NCBI RefSeq assembly: GCF_947494125.1
Contig: NZ_CANLTU010000003.1
Location: 1-64,000, forward strand
Reading direction: 5' to 3'
Length of the DNA stretch: 64,000 nt
Origin: an uncultured Tenacibaculum sp.
GTDB taxonomy: Bacteria > Bacteroidota > Bacteroidia > Flavobacteriales > Flavobacteriaceae
Shown: one piece after another, positions 1-9,164 of the stretch
How positions within the stretch are numbered: position 1 is the stretch's first letter
Layout: every line of letters starts with the position of its first letter
Position numbers and translations under genes: made by a program
Notes under the pieces: model-generated
Databases searched by the model: none
The model's input: only the letters and a program-made list of their open reading frames with translations
What the model was told of the DNA's origin: nothing

Positions 1-1904
1 GGTGCTGCACTGGCATCACATCCTTCTGTGGTTATTGCCGTTAAGCTTCCTGTTACAACTGGTGCAGTAGTATCTTCGATTGTTATTACTTGGGTAAAAG
101 TATTACTTACTCTTCCACAAGAATCTGTAAATGTCCATGTATTTGTATAAGTTCCATTAGTATTACAACTAGCTGAAGAAACAAAGCTTCCTGATGTTTT
201 TACTATTGTTAAATTACAGCTTAGCTCTGGTTTTAACTGTTGTGCTGTTAATAAACCAGCCGAATCATTACACGATATAGTCCTATCTAAAAAATTTGTA
301 GCCGTTGTCCAGTTTGCTTCATTTGGTTGATTGATATTTATTGTATTCGGTTGATCATCTCCAATTCCACAACTATCTACTGAATTAGAACTTAAAGTTG
401 TTTGTAAATTACTATTCTCTTCTCCAATATAAGTTGCTGTTAATTGCATTTGAAACTTATCTGGACAGCTAGTTTCTATAAAGTAACACTGTTCTTTTAC
501 TTTTACTTGATAATTTAGTGTATATACTGTATCTCCAACATCTGTTATTCCATTAATAGCATTAAATGTTAGTTTTCTTGTTGCACTAACATAACTATAC
601 GTTACTCCAGATGGTAAACCTGTTATTGGTTGTATTAGGTCTACTTCTTGTGGGATATCTACCTCTATTTTTAAGTTTTTAACATCATCATTTCCATTGT
701 TTTCAACATCTACAGAAAAATTAACTGTATCGCCTACATTCACTGATGATCCTGTTGTTGGTGCACTTGTAAGTATTAATGGTGCTAGATCTGGTTTCCA
801 TACATCTACCGATAGTCCTATTAAAAATAAACCATAGGTTTCTTGGTTTGATGTTAGCCTAATTGTTGCTGATGTTTGATCATTATCTATAATTGAATTT
901 CCAGAATTGTTTAAAGGAAATACATCTGCATCAAACCCTAATGTATTTGTACTTGCTGGATTTCTATTGGTAAAATCGGTTCCATCTTTTCCTATTCTAC
1001 TATTAAAAAAGTTATTAGCACTACGTAAACTATATGATACATCTACCCAATTATTACTTACATTTTTTATTTGTAATTTATCTCCTGATAAATCTCTATC
1101 TCCTTCTAAAGCTCCAATTACAACATCTACATTAACATTACCAGAAGGAACAGTTTGAAAACCACTAAATCCTATTTCAAATTCATTTACACTACTTGTT
1201 ACATTTGCATATCCATCGAATAATGATATGTTTTTGGCTGGCATTGTAGGGCTTTCGTATACAAATACTATTTGCCAACCTCCAGATGTTCCTGTATTTC
1301 CTCCTCCATGTGATTCTAACTCTCCTTCTTTTGCTCTTACATTTGCTATCTGATAAACTCCATATGGTGTTGATAATCCTTTTACATCATTTGTTATATC
1401 TTTAAAACAGATATATGGATCATTTACAAAATGACCTGTCTCATCTCTTCCTCTATAAATTACTTGATCTGCTGTTATGGTTTCATAAATTGAACTTCCT
1501 GGAAGTTGCATTTTTACTTTATTGTAATCCCAATTAGGTTCATCATTTGGATCATCTTCTTCCATATCTGCTGCTGCCCAATATATATATGCTTTTTTTA
1601 TACTTAAACAGCTTATAGATGGCTCAGGATTTACAAAAGTTGCATTACTTGAATTAAATGTACTATTATCATTATCAATATCGACAAATACATTATTGGT
1701 AAAATCATGATTTCCATCATTTCCATTATAATTATTGCTCTCATGTCTTGATAAAACATTATTAGCTATTAAAGTAACATTTCCATTTACTGCTTCTGAA
1801 AACCTTGGTTGAAAACTCTGTTTAACCTGAGCATTAAGCTCTTCTAAACCAAGTAAAAATACCAGCCCAGAAAACAATAAAATTATATGAGTAATTTTTT
1901 TCAT
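1..1904 (-). CDS. large secreted surface protein, 5' part only (cut by window edge)
   Basis: The minus-strand frame opens at the ATG at 1904 and stays open to base 1, so about 634 residues are visible and the C-terminus is missing. The start is a clear signal peptide (MKKITHIILLFSGLVFLLGL, cut near NAQ). The next ~350 residues have no domain I can name. After that comes a stretch resembling DUF11/CARDB-type surface repeats (GDTVNFSVDVENNGNDDVKN). The last visible part is a Cys-paired repeat (SCGRVSNTFTQVITIEDTTAP) of the HYR-like kind common in gliding and adhesion proteins of Flavobacteriia. A type IX sorting domain would be expected beyond the window; this is inference. It follows the small exported protein at 1934-2404 with a 29-base gap, so the two are probably cotranscribed. 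Function inferred: cell-surface adhesin. Confidence 0.85.
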   Translation of the reverse strand, partial: MKKITHIILLFSGLVFLLGLEELNAQVKQSFQPRFSEAVNGNVTLIANNVLSRHESNNYNGNDGNHDFTNNVFVDIDNDNSTFNSSNATFVNPEPSISCLSIKKAYIYWAAADMEEDDPNDEPNWDYNKVKMQLPGSSIYETITADQVIYRGRDETGHFVNDPYICFKDITNDVKGLSTPYGVYQIANVRAKEGELESHGGGNTGTSGGWQIVFVYESPTMPAKNISLFDGYANVTSSVNEFEIGFSGFQTVPSGNVNVDVVIGALEGDRDLSGDKLQIKNVSNNWVDVSYSLRSANNFFNSRIGKDGTDFTNRNPASTNTLGFDADVFPLNNSGNSIIDNDQTSATIRLTSNQETYGLFLIGLSVDVWKPDLAPLILTSAPTTGSSVNVGDTVNFSVDVENNGNDDVKNLKIEVDIPQEVDLIQPITGLPSGVTYSYVSATRKLTFNAINGITDVGDTVYTLNYQVKVKEQCYFIETSCPDKFQMQLTATYIGEENSNLQTTLSSNSVDSCGIGDDQPNTININQPNEANWTTATNFLDRTISCNDSAGLLTAQQLKPELSCNLTIVKTSGSFVSSASCNTNGTYTNTWTFTDSCGRVSNTFTQVITIEDTTAPVVTGSLTAITTEGCDASAA

Positions 1905-1933
1905 AAGTAAACGGTTTTTATAGCAAAAACTTT

Positions 1934-2404
1934 TTAGTTATCGCTATTTGGGTTTGGTATATAAGACTTTAAGGTAATTTTATCTAAGGCAGTAGCCCTT
2001 CTAAATGCATTTGGATTTGACACTTCTGATATTTCTAACTGTGTACAGCTCCAATTACCAAGATTTAAGTTATTTGGCTTTTTTATTTTTAAGTAAAATA
2101 CTTTGATACCATTTGCATTTACTACAACTTCATCTCCAATTAAATTCATATTCTCATCATACAATGAGTAATTAAATTCTGTAATTGTTGTATTCTTCTT
2201 TTTACAAAGAACATTTGTTAAGTTTACTTTATAAATAGTTTTATTTAAACTCCTATTTTTTAGTTGCAACTTATGTATATGCTCTTTTTCGTAATCTGCT
2301 TTTTTACTGTATTCTTTTACAGATAACTCTACCAAGTTTTGAGATATCCCTTGAAATATTGTTATTATAAATAAGCATGTTGTTAACGTAATTTTACAAA
2401 CCAT
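1934..2404 (-). CDS. small exported protein of unknown function
   Basis: 156 residues with an N-terminal signal peptide (about residues 1-22, ending GISQ). The mature part is hydrophilic, beta-rich in appearance and has single Cys residues near positions 67 and 120. I do not recognise a family. It lies directly upstream of the large surface protein on the same strand, 29 bases apart, which suggests an accessory role, for example as a partner or folding aid of that adhesin; this is inference only. Confidence 0.7.
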   Translation of the reverse strand: MVCKITLTTCLFIITIFQGISQNLVELSVKEYSKKADYEKEHIHKLQLKNRSLNKTIYKVNLTNVLCKKKNTTITEFNYSLYDENMNLIGDEVVVNANGIKVFYLKIKKPNNLNLGNWSCTQLEISEVSNPNAFRRATALDKITLKSYIPNPNSDN

Positions 2405-2460
2405 ATATTATATTTTAAATTCAAATATTTACATACCATTCTATTTCTAATTATATAGAA

Positions 2461-2498
2461 ATAGGGATTAAATAGGGTAATAAGAGGGTGTAAAAGGG
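2461..2498 (+). repeat. helically phased AGGG direct repeats
   Basis: Four GGG triplets begin at 2464, 2475, 2486 and 2496, each in an A-rich context (ATAGGGA, ATAGGGT, GAGGGT, AAGGGT). The spacing of 11, 11 and 10 bp places them on one face of the helix. The spacer 2405-2782 separates two divergent units (surface proteins leftwards, mnmE rightwards) and holds no gene that I can support. The array could be a binding site for a regulator that recognises direct repeats. A similar but shorter set lies before the giant adhesin at 46010-46036. Confidence 0.35.
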
Positions 2499-2782
2499 TA
2501 TACGTTTAATACGTAAACAGCATATTACTTCATACAGTAATAGTATAATAAATTCTATAATTTATATTAGGGAGGAAAACTAACACTACTTGGGAATAGT
2601 ATTAATTTTGAGAGGTTAACGTTTTCTAAGTTTTTTAAAAACGATTATACCAAATATAACGTATCTTTTTCATTTTAAAAAAACTAAGTTAAAAAAAGGG
2701 GCTTTTCCCCCTCACTTTTTTCAAGCATAAAAATTCCTTCTAGATTTTATTTTTTTTGCTTCTTAATAGGTAATTTTGCTGT

Positions 2783-4177
2783 ATGATTCAAAACGATACT
2801 ATTATTGCAATGGCTACCCCTTCTGGTGTTGGAGCTATTGCTGTTATAAGACTTTCTGGTGAAAAATCTATTGAGATTGTTGATGCTTTTTTTAACTCTA
2901 TAAAAAAAAATAAATCATTACTTTCTCAAAAATCTCACACGCTACATTTAGGACATATAATAAATAATGGTGTTGTTCTAGACGAAGTTTTAGTTTCTAT
3001 TTTTAAGAACCCTCATTCTTATACTGGTGAAAATGTTGTCGAAATTTCATGTCATGGTTCAAGTTTTATCCAGCAAGAAATTATACAATTATTCTTAAAA
3101 AATGGTTGTAGAATGGCTGATAATGGTGAATTTACTATGCGTGCCTTTTTAAATGGCAAAATGGATTTGAGTCAAGCAGAAGCTGTAGCTGATGTTATTG
3201 CTTCTAATTCGGCTGCTAGTCATCAAATGGCTATTCAACAAATGCGTGGTGGTATTACCAATGAATTAAAAGATTTGCGTGCTAAATTATTAGATTTTGC
3301 TGCTTTAATTGAATTAGAGCTTGATTTTTCTGGTGAAGATGTTGAATTTGCCGATAGAACTAAATTTAAAGAATTAGTTGCTAAAATTACTTTTGTTTTA
3401 AAACGCTTAATTGATTCTTTTGCTTTTGGAAACGCCATGAAAAATGGTATTCCTGTTGCTATTATTGGTGAGCCTAATGTTGGTAAATCTACCTTATTAA
3501 ATGCTTTATTAAACGAAGAAAAAGCTATTGTTTCTGATATCGCTGGTACTACTCGTGATGCTATTGAAGATGAACTAATTATTGAGGGTGTTGCTTTTCG
3601 TTTTATAGATACTGCTGGTATTCGTGAAACGGAAGATATTGTTGAAAATATTGGTATTAAAAAAGCCTATGAAAAGGCTGAAAATGCTCAGCTAATTATT
3701 TATCTTATTGATTCTAACAAATTTTCACACTCTAGTGAACTTTTTTTAAAAGAAATTGAGACTATAAATAAACGTTTTCCTAATAAACGTTTATTGGTTA
3801 TTGCTAATAAAATTGACACCTTATCTTGTCATGATTCTTCTATATTACAATCGGAAATTGAAAATTTAATTTTACTTTCTGCTAAACAAAAAACTGGTAT
3901 TGACGAGCTGAAGTCTGAACTAACTTCTTTAGTTAATACTGGTGCTTTAAGTAATAATGAAACTATTGTTACCAATTCTCGTCATTTTGAAGCGCTTAAT
4001 AGTGCTTTAACTGCTATTACTTCTGTACAACAAGGAATTGATTTAGATATTTCTACTGACTTATTTTCTATTGATATTCGTGAATGCTTACGTCATTTAG
4101 GGAATATTACTGGGGAGTATGATGTTGACAAAGATATTCTTGGGCATATTTTTGGGAATTTCTGTATCGGAAAATAG
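2783..4177 (+). CDS. mnmE: tRNA modification GTPase MnmE
   Basis: 464 residues, the normal length for MnmE/TrmE. With MnmG it adds the cmnm5 group to U34 of certain tRNAs, using methylene-tetrahydrofolate and GTP, in the cytoplasm. The N-terminal folate-binding domain starts IIAMATPSGVGAIAVIRLSG. The G domain in the middle has Walker A GEPNVGKSTLLN, the switch DTAGIRET and the base-recognition motif NKID. The protein ends with the invariant C-terminal FCIGK, whose Cys is the conserved MnmE cysteine. It stands alone between divergent or convergent neighbours. Confidence 0.97.
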   Translation: MIQNDTIIAMATPSGVGAIAVIRLSGEKSIEIVDAFFNSIKKNKSLLSQKSHTLHLGHIINNGVVLDEVLVSIFKNPHSYTGENVVEISCHGSSFIQQEIIQLFLKNGCRMADNGEFTMRAFLNGKMDLSQAEAVADVIASNSAASHQMAIQQMRGGITNELKDLRAKLLDFAALIELELDFSGEDVEFADRTKFKELVAKITFVLKRLIDSFAFGNAMKNGIPVAIIGEPNVGKSTLLNALLNEEKAIVSDIAGTTRDAIEDELIIEGVAFRFIDTAGIRETEDIVENIGIKKAYEKAENAQLIIYLIDSNKFSHSSELFLKEIETINKRFPNKRLLVIANKIDTLSCHDSSILQSEIENLILLSAKQKTGIDELKSELTSLVNTGALSNNETIVTNSRHFEALNSALTAITSVQQGIDLDISTDLFSIDIRECLRHLGNITGEYDVDKDILGHIFGNFCIGK

Positions 4178-4246
4178 ATTTTATTTCTTTTGTTTTCTTA
4201 AGGAAAGAATAAGAAAATAAATATCAATACTCAATTGCTTATCTAT

Positions 4247-4921
4247 TTAAGCAATTGGTCCAAACTTAGCATATTCCTTTTCTTTTTCAATAGTCCAAAT
4301 AACATTCCCGTAATCAAAATGCCAATATTCTTTTGAGTCACACACAAAATCTTCACTTTCAAATAATCCTATAAGTAATGCTCTATTTTTTTTTGCTTCT
4401 CCGTTAATTTCTGGATGATATGGATAACATTTTTTTGAAAGTTCGATATCTAACCCTTTGTTTGTTCCAAAATCCATAACACAGCCTTTAGAAACATCAT
4501 AGATTAAAGCATCTACAGCTCCACCTGTAGCATGCATTGATTCTCTAGAAAAAGCAATAAAATAACTAACTATCTCTTTAACCTCTTCAAAAGATTTTTC
4601 TGGATGCTCTTTCTGAAAAAAATCAAATTTGGTATCCCATAATAATTGCTGATGTTCAAAAGATCTCCATGCTGAACGTATAATTAATATTTTATTTTGA
4701 TCATCTAGTTTCTTACTAATTCGCCCAATTTTCTCTATAATACCTTCTCTAACTAAATATGTATAATTAGGAGAAATGGAAGGTTCAAAAATCAAATTAA
4801 AATCAGTATTCATTAAACTTATTAAAGGCGAATGGTTTTCTCTAATCCAAATCGATGGGACTAAAAGTTTATTTTTTTTATCTTTTGCTTCTACTGCTTC
4901 ACAATATGCTTTTGCTTTCAT
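4247..4921 (-). CDS. VanX-type D-alanyl-D-alanine dipeptidase family protein (peptidase M15D)
   Basis: 224 residues. The zinc and catalytic residues of the VanX/DdpX family are present: SMHATGGAVDALI supplies His130 and Asp137 (pattern SxHxxGxAxD), and EYWHF supplies Glu198 as catalytic base and His201 as third zinc ligand. Arg82/Arg86 in RSAWRS match the conserved arginine patch. No signal peptide is visible, so action on cytoplasmic dipeptides is likely. The start codon follows the racemase stop codon directly (4921/4922), so the genes are translationally linked. No vanA or vanH is present, so a resistance role is unlikely. Cleavage of a D-X-D-X dipeptide made or salvaged by this operon is my inference. 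Confidence 0.85.
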   Translation of the reverse strand: MKAKAYCEAVEAKDKKNKLLVPSIWIRENHSPLISLMNTDFNLIFEPSISPNYTYLVREGIIEKIGRISKKLDDQNKILIIRSAWRSFEHQQLLWDTKFDFFQKEHPEKSFEEVKEIVSYFIAFSRESMHATGGAVDALIYDVSKGCVMDFGTNKGLDIELSKKCYPYHPEINGEAKKNRALLIGLFESEDFVCDSKEYWHFDYGNVIWTIEKEKEYAKFGPIA

Positions 4922-5983
4922 TTAATTGATTAAATTTTTAGTTATATCTGAAGAATTTAAGACCCTTAGTAATGCTTTATATTTCAAAGAAAATTCTACT
5001 GTATCACCCACTTTTAAGTTTGATTTCGTATTATCAATCACAATATGGTCACTACTTGCGCCCAAAATTGATAGATTTTGTTTAGGCATGATTCCTGAAA
5101 CAGCAACATCTTGTCTGCCAATAGCAAGAATGCCTCTATTCATTTCTCCTTTATCTTTAAATTTTTTGATTTTACCATTGGCATTTTGATGTACTTCACC
5201 ATAAGGCTTAGACGGTTTAATTTTTGTCTCAATTATTTCTGCTACTAATGTAAAAGCGTCTGTAAAAAGGTTTGGAATTGCTTTTCTGCAGAGTGCTTCT
5301 CTACCTAAAAATATGGATTCTCCCAAACGTAAATTATTAATTCTACCTATACTCTTTGAAGATTGAAACCAATTGTAATTTGCTGAATTTCCTCCAGAAA
5401 TGATAGTTAGTGAAATTTTAAATTTGTTTTCTAAGTGAATAGCTATTGATGAAAGTTCGTTCATCTTATTTATATCTGGGCTTATTCCTCCATAACAAGC
5501 AAAATTACTTCCTATTCCTATAAAATTAATTCCTTTTAATTCTAATACTTCTTTTACTGTATTATCTATTTCTAAAGGCATAATTCCTTCTCGTAAATCA
5601 CCCAGTTCCACCATAAGAACTACTTTGTGTATAATATGATGTATTACAGCATATTTTGAAAGTTCTTTTAAAATTTTTAATTCTGAATTTAAGCTAATGT
5701 CTGTATATATAACAACTTCTTCTACTTGACTTAAAGATGGTGTTCTAAGTAATAAATATTGAGCTTGAACTCCTCCTTTAATCATTCTTTTAATATTTTC
5801 AATTCGCGAATCTGCAAGAATTTGAATACCATTATCTACTAAAACAGTTGCTATTTTAGGATTACCACCAATAAGTTTTGTTACACCGGTAATTTCAATT
5901 TTTTTAGTTCCATAAAACTTTTTCAATTGTTGAGTGTTATGAGCAATTTTTCGAATGTCGATATCTATCCTTGGTGTTCTCAA
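4922..5983 (-). CDS. alanine/ornithine racemase family PLP enzyme
   Basis: 353 residues with a fold-type III alanine-racemase barrel. The PLP lysine is probably Lys36 in the segment ITGVTKLIGGNP. The glycine-rich phosphate-binding part is ISGGNSANY, and a C-terminal beta domain follows. Length and these motifs fit the ornithine-racemase/YhfX-like branch rather than classic Alr. It should racemise a free amino acid in the cytoplasm; the substrate (ornithine, alanine, glutamate or other) cannot be read from the sequence. It overlaps the upstream DUF1611 gene by 4 bases and abuts the VanX-type gene, forming one operon. Confidence 0.85.
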   Translation of the reverse strand: MRTPRIDIDIRKIAHNTQQLKKFYGTKKIEITGVTKLIGGNPKIATVLVDNGIQILADSRIENIKRMIKGGVQAQYLLLRTPSLSQVEEVVIYTDISLNSELKILKELSKYAVIHHIIHKVVLMVELGDLREGIMPLEIDNTVKEVLELKGINFIGIGSNFACYGGISPDINKMNELSSIAIHLENKFKISLTIISGGNSANYNWFQSSKSIGRINNLRLGESIFLGREALCRKAIPNLFTDAFTLVAEIIETKIKPSKPYGEVHQNANGKIKKFKDKGEMNRGILAIGRQDVAVSGIMPKQNLSILGASSDHIVIDNTKSNLKVGDTVEFSLKYKALLRVLNSSDITKNLIN

Positions 5984-7059
5984 ACCAACGCTAGATCTTT
6001 TTTTAAGTTTGGAAATTTTTTGGTCAATGCAGTTACTAATTTATCACACCCATACATTAAAACATCTGTTGTAGGAAGGTCGTATTCTAATTCATATCCT
6101 TTAATAACTTTTTTAATTTCTATATCCGTCATATGTTCATGATTAATAGTAATAGCAATGACTTCTGTTTTAGAAAACACTTCTATCATTTCTATTTCAC
6201 CTTCTAATCCTAACATAGGTATCTTTGGAAAATCACAATAACTTTTTCGTTTTGGAGGGTGTTGAATAATAATTGCATCTGGCATCGCTCCACGCATAAT
6301 AGCGCTTGAAGAAGTGAATGCAGGATGACTCAAAGCTCCTTGTCCTTCAACAATAATAATATTTGGCTTTTCTTTTCGATACACACTTAGAATAGCGTTT
6401 TCAACTTCACCAGATGCAAAACCCGATGTTAAAACATCAACTGCTATTCCATATTTTGAGCCTTGCAACAAGCCTGTTTGTCCTGTAGTTATAAAAGAAG
6501 CTTTAATCCCCTCTTTATTTAAAGCGTTTACTAAAAGTAAAGCTGATGTACGTTTACCTACCGCACAATCTGTTCCCATTACAATAACAACAGGAACCTT
6601 AACTTCTTTAACTTCTCCTGTAAAACTATAAAGGTTTTCACGTTTTGGAGGTTTTCTGACATCTTGAATAGTAACACTGTGTTTGATTGCCATGTTTGCA
6701 AATATGATATTATCATTTAAAAACTCAGGTAAACCATTAACTATATTCATTCCTCTTTTAATAGCTGATAATATTATTTCTTTTTGATAGACATCTAAAA
6801 AAGATGTTAATGGAGCAATGCCATATATAAAATATCTTGGTATACTATTTAATATTTTTAATGCATTGTCTATGCTCTTAAATATTGGGATTCCATTTCT
6901 TATACCATCAAGATACTCTCCTGCATCTTGACCTGCTTTAGAACTATCTATAATTCCTACAATATTATACCTATCAGATTGACGAACTAAACCATTAGCT
7001 ACTTTTCCATCTATCTTTCCAAATTCATTCTCACAATAAACTAATGCATCAACCTTCAT
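5980..7059 (-). CDS. DUF1611 family protein (DgcN-like, P-loop)
   Basis: 359 residues. The N-terminal ~140 residues look like a Rossmann-type domain (IIDSSKAGQDAGEYLDG). The C-terminal part is a P-loop NTPase-like domain with the motif MGTDCAVGKRTSA near residue 160, then EGQGALSHPAF and INHEHM, hallmarks of DUF1611. Characterised members named DgcN acetylate D-glutamate in a D-amino-acid catabolic route where the partner DgcA is an enolase-superfamily enzyme. Here the partner is a PLP racemase instead. It is the first gene of a three-gene operon. An acyltransferase or ligase acting on a D-amino acid is the best guess. Confidence 0.82.
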   Translation of the reverse strand: MKVDALVYCENEFGKIDGKVANGLVRQSDRYNIVGIIDSSKAGQDAGEYLDGIRNGIPIFKSIDNALKILNSIPRYFIYGIAPLTSFLDVYQKEIILSAIKRGMNIVNGLPEFLNDNIIFANMAIKHSVTIQDVRKPPKRENLYSFTGEVKEVKVPVVIVMGTDCAVGKRTSALLLVNALNKEGIKASFITTGQTGLLQGSKYGIAVDVLTSGFASGEVENAILSVYRKEKPNIIIVEGQGALSHPAFTSSSAIMRGAMPDAIIIQHPPKRKSYCDFPKIPMLGLEGEIEMIEVFSKTEVIAITINHEHMTDIEIKKVIKGYELEYDLPTTDVLMYGCDKLVTALTKKFPNLKKDLALV

Positions 7060-7082
7060 TATATTTTTATTTTATTTCACTA

Positions 7083-7259
7083 TTAAACTACTGATTCATA
7101 AGACTTTAATTCTCTTTCAAAATAAACTAACTCTTTACCTAATGGATCATTTTTAATTGTACAATAGTAAATTTTTCGAGCATATATTCTTACTTCTAAT
7201 AGTATGTGTGGCCTTACTTTTGCAAAAACAATATCCCCTATTTTATATTTATTTTTCAT
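7083..7259 (-). CDS. conserved small protein (58 aa)
   Basis: Reads from the ATG at 7259 to the TAA at 7083-7085: MKNKYKIGDIVFAKVRPHIL and on to a C-terminal ELKSYESVV. The KYKIGDIV start and the alternating hydrophobic pattern suggest a small SH3/KOW-like beta barrel. The protein at 8444-8749 begins in the same way (NKYTLGDII), so the two may share a fold. It lies 25 bases after the small basic protein at 7285-7401 on the same strand. Function unknown. Confidence 0.6.
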   Translation of the reverse strand: MKNKYKIGDIVFAKVRPHILLEVRIYARKIYYCTIKNDPLGKELVYFERELKSYESVV

Positions 7260-7284
7260 ATTCTTTTTTTGTGAAAATTAATTT

Positions 7285-7401
7285 TTATTCTGATCTATTT
7301 TTTAAATTTCTTTTTGCAATTTTAGCTGCTTTCTTTTCTTTGGGTGTTCTTGAAGGAGGTGTTTTCCCTGATTTATGTTTTATTTGCTTCTCTTTGGACA
7401 T
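7285..7401 (-). CDS. very small lysine-rich protein (38 aa)
   Basis: Reads MSKEKQIKHKSGKTPPSRTP followed by KEKKAAKIAKRNLKNRSE and a stop. About one third of the residues are Lys or Arg, which fits a nucleic-acid or ribosome-associated peptide. It looks like the short basic proteins often seen in Flavobacteriia, but no function can be assigned. It is probably cotranscribed with the 58-residue protein downstream. Confidence 0.5.
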   Translation of the reverse strand: MSKEKQIKHKSGKTPPSRTPKEKKAAKIAKRNLKNRSE

Positions 7402-7513
7402 TTGGATTATTTTTATGTTTTAATATTAAGTTTTGAGTTCTTTGTTTATAAAAAAGCATTAATCTTTCAAGTGTTCTTTTACTAAGGTTACTATTCTTTG
7501 GTATCTCATTCAT
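7373..7513 (-). CDS. possible small protein (46 aa), doubtful
   Basis: A short frame opens at 7513 (MNEIPKNSNLSKRTLERLML) and ends at 7373 inside the next small gene, overlapping it by 29 bases. The segment IPKNSNLSKRTLERLMLFY vaguely recalls the N-terminal helix-turn-helix of the Rex repressor, but it is far too short to be one. It may be a remnant or a chance frame. Confidence 0.25.
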   Translation of the reverse strand: MNEIPKNSNLSKRTLERLMLFYKQRTQNLILKHKNNPNVQREANKT

Positions 7514-7619
7514 GTTAAATTATTGATCTTAAATAATTATATAAAAATATTGTAGTAAATAAAGGTCTTGAAAAATGAGGTTAAGTTTGTTACATAACTT
7601 TGTTTAATTATTACATATA

Positions 7620-8180
7620 TCATAGGTTTTCTAAATTTCTTTTTCGTTTAAATTTCATTTTTTTATAAAAAGAAGGAGAGAGCCCTGTTGATTTTTTAAA
7701 TTGATTAGACAAGTGGGCTGCACTACTATAATGAAGTTTATTTGCTATTTCGCTTATATTTAACTCATCGTATAATAATAACTCTTTTATCTTCTCTATT
7801 TTATGGTTAATTATATAGTGCTGTATCGTAATACCTTTTACTTCAGAAAAAGTATTCGCTAAATATGTATAATCATAACCTAACTTATTACTTATATAGC
7901 CCGAATAGTTAATTTTGGGAATTTCTTCAGAATGATGAATCATATTAATAATTACAATTTTTATCTTTTCAATTAAAATACTTCGCTTATCATCCAATAA
8001 TTCCAATCCCCTTTTTAATAATTTTTTTTTTAATTGAATACGTTTTTCTTCTGAGACATTTTCTAAAATCTCAACCATTCCAAGTTCAACTACAAAATAA
8101 TTTAATCCTATTTTTTTTAACTCTTTCTTTACCAGTATTTTACAACGCATGCTTACCATGTATTTTATATATAATTTCAT
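7620..8180 (-). CDS. AraC family transcriptional regulator
   Basis: 186 residues. The C-terminal ~100 residues form the two helix-turn-helix motifs of AraC/XylS proteins (ISEIANKLHYSSAAHLSNQF, then KKSTGLSPSFYKK). The N-terminal ~80 residues are a small alpha/beta segment (MVSMRCKILVKKELKKIG) found with this regulator type in Flavobacteriia rather than a cupin sensor. The upstream spacer carries an inverted repeat AAATGC-TT-GCATTT at 8216-8229, a possible operator. The target is unknown. Confidence 0.88.
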   Translation of the reverse strand: MKLYIKYMVSMRCKILVKKELKKIGLNYFVVELGMVEILENVSEEKRIQLKKKLLKRGLELLDDKRSILIEKIKIVIINMIHHSEEIPKINYSGYISNKLGYDYTYLANTFSEVKGITIQHYIINHKIEKIKELLLYDELNISEIANKLHYSSAAHLSNQFKKSTGLSPSFYKKMKFKRKRNLENL

Positions 8181-8443
8181 TTTTTTATCTTGTTTTATTA
8201 CTGAAAACTAAAATAAAATGCTTGCATTTCATTTTATATATTAAAAGATTATGAAGATAGTTTTAAGGTAGCCACCTTTGCCTTAATATATAGTTTTCTT
8301 AAATGAAGTGAATTAATCTTAAAGATAGTGAAAAACTACTCACTTGACACATAACAAATGAGTTTCAATTATTTGAACATCTGACACTAGTAATAAAAGC
8401 ACTACCTTAGTAAGATTATTAATTTATAATAGCTATTATTACC

Positions 8444-8749
8444 ATGTGGACGCATAACAAATATACTTTAGGAGATATAATAACACATAGTAATTTTATA
8501 GACTTAGATTTCCAAATACTTGATATACTAAAAACTGAACCAGATACCAAAGGAAGGTATTTATATCATTGTGTATTAGTAGATGGCTATCCTGAAAAAT
8601 TAGGTAAACAATTTAAATATCATGAATCTAATCTATCTCTTATAAGAAAAGGAACTCCAGAAGAATTAAAAATTCTTTTAAATACATCAATTGTTAACGA
8701 AGAGTATGAACTTTCTCAAAAATTAAAAAATATTATAGATAATTTTTAA
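8444..8749 (+). CDS. conserved small protein (101 aa)
   Basis: The N-terminal half (NKYTLGDIITHSNFIDLDFQ) looks like a small beta barrel related in pattern to the 58-residue protein at 7083-7259. The C-terminal stretch NEEYELSQKLKNIIDNF matches the pattern of a UvrB/UvrC-interacting (UVR) helix hairpin (E-YE-A--LRD-I). I do not recognise the family; a role in protein-protein contact is inferred from the UVR-like tail. It is transcribed alone, divergent from the AraC gene. Confidence 0.6.
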   Translation: MWTHNKYTLGDIITHSNFIDLDFQILDILKTEPDTKGRYLYHCVLVDGYPEKLGKQFKYHESNLSLIRKGTPEELKILLNTSIVNEEYELSQKLKNIIDNF

Positions 8750-9010
8750 TCTTTTTCTATAATTATAATTAATACTAATACTTTTTACAACAACAACTAG
8801 TTCTAAATCACTTTAAATATCAAAAAATTGAACTATGTATAAATTAACAATAAATAGTTAAACTATTTTCTAATAATAATAGCAACAAACTTCCTCTTTT
8901 ACTCTACCTAAATCCTTTAAAACCACTGATTTTACTAAGCATATTACTTTGTCTATATCCTTTGGTAGTACTTTGTTTTATTATGGTAATTAAGAGAAAG
9001 AAAATAAACT

Positions 9011-9040
9011 AAAGGCAGCTATAATTTAGCTACCTTTTTT
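9011..9040 (+). terminator. possible hairpin terminator in a gene-free stretch
   Basis: AAAGG-C-AGCTA pairs with TAGCT-A-CCTTT around a short loop (one mismatch) and is followed by a T tract. The stretch 8750-9164 has no supported gene, and the hairpin is about 260 bases after the previous stop codon. A promoter-like GTAGTACTTTG lies near 8967-8977. A short non-coding transcript ending here is possible but not shown. Confidence 0.35.
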
Positions 9041-9164
9041 AGTCGTATTTGATACTCAATTGCTATATTCATATTTTAAAATTCTTACCCGTAGCTTCTT
9101 AAGTCATTTAACCCCACTTCGCTCCTATTCTTTAATAACACTAGCCATAATTATTACAAAATCA

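Noticed and set aside
907..1158. plus-strand 83-residue frame
   Set aside because: It lies antisense within the continuous surface-protein frame on the minus strand and shows no protein-like composition.
4247..4921. vancomycin resistance gene vanX
   Set aside because: No vanA, vanH or vanRS genes are present and the host is Gram-negative; the neighbours point to D-amino-acid metabolism.
7157..7423. plus-strand hydrophobic 88-residue frame
   Set aside because: It is antisense to two better supported small genes on the minus strand and its hydrophobicity comes from T-rich DNA.
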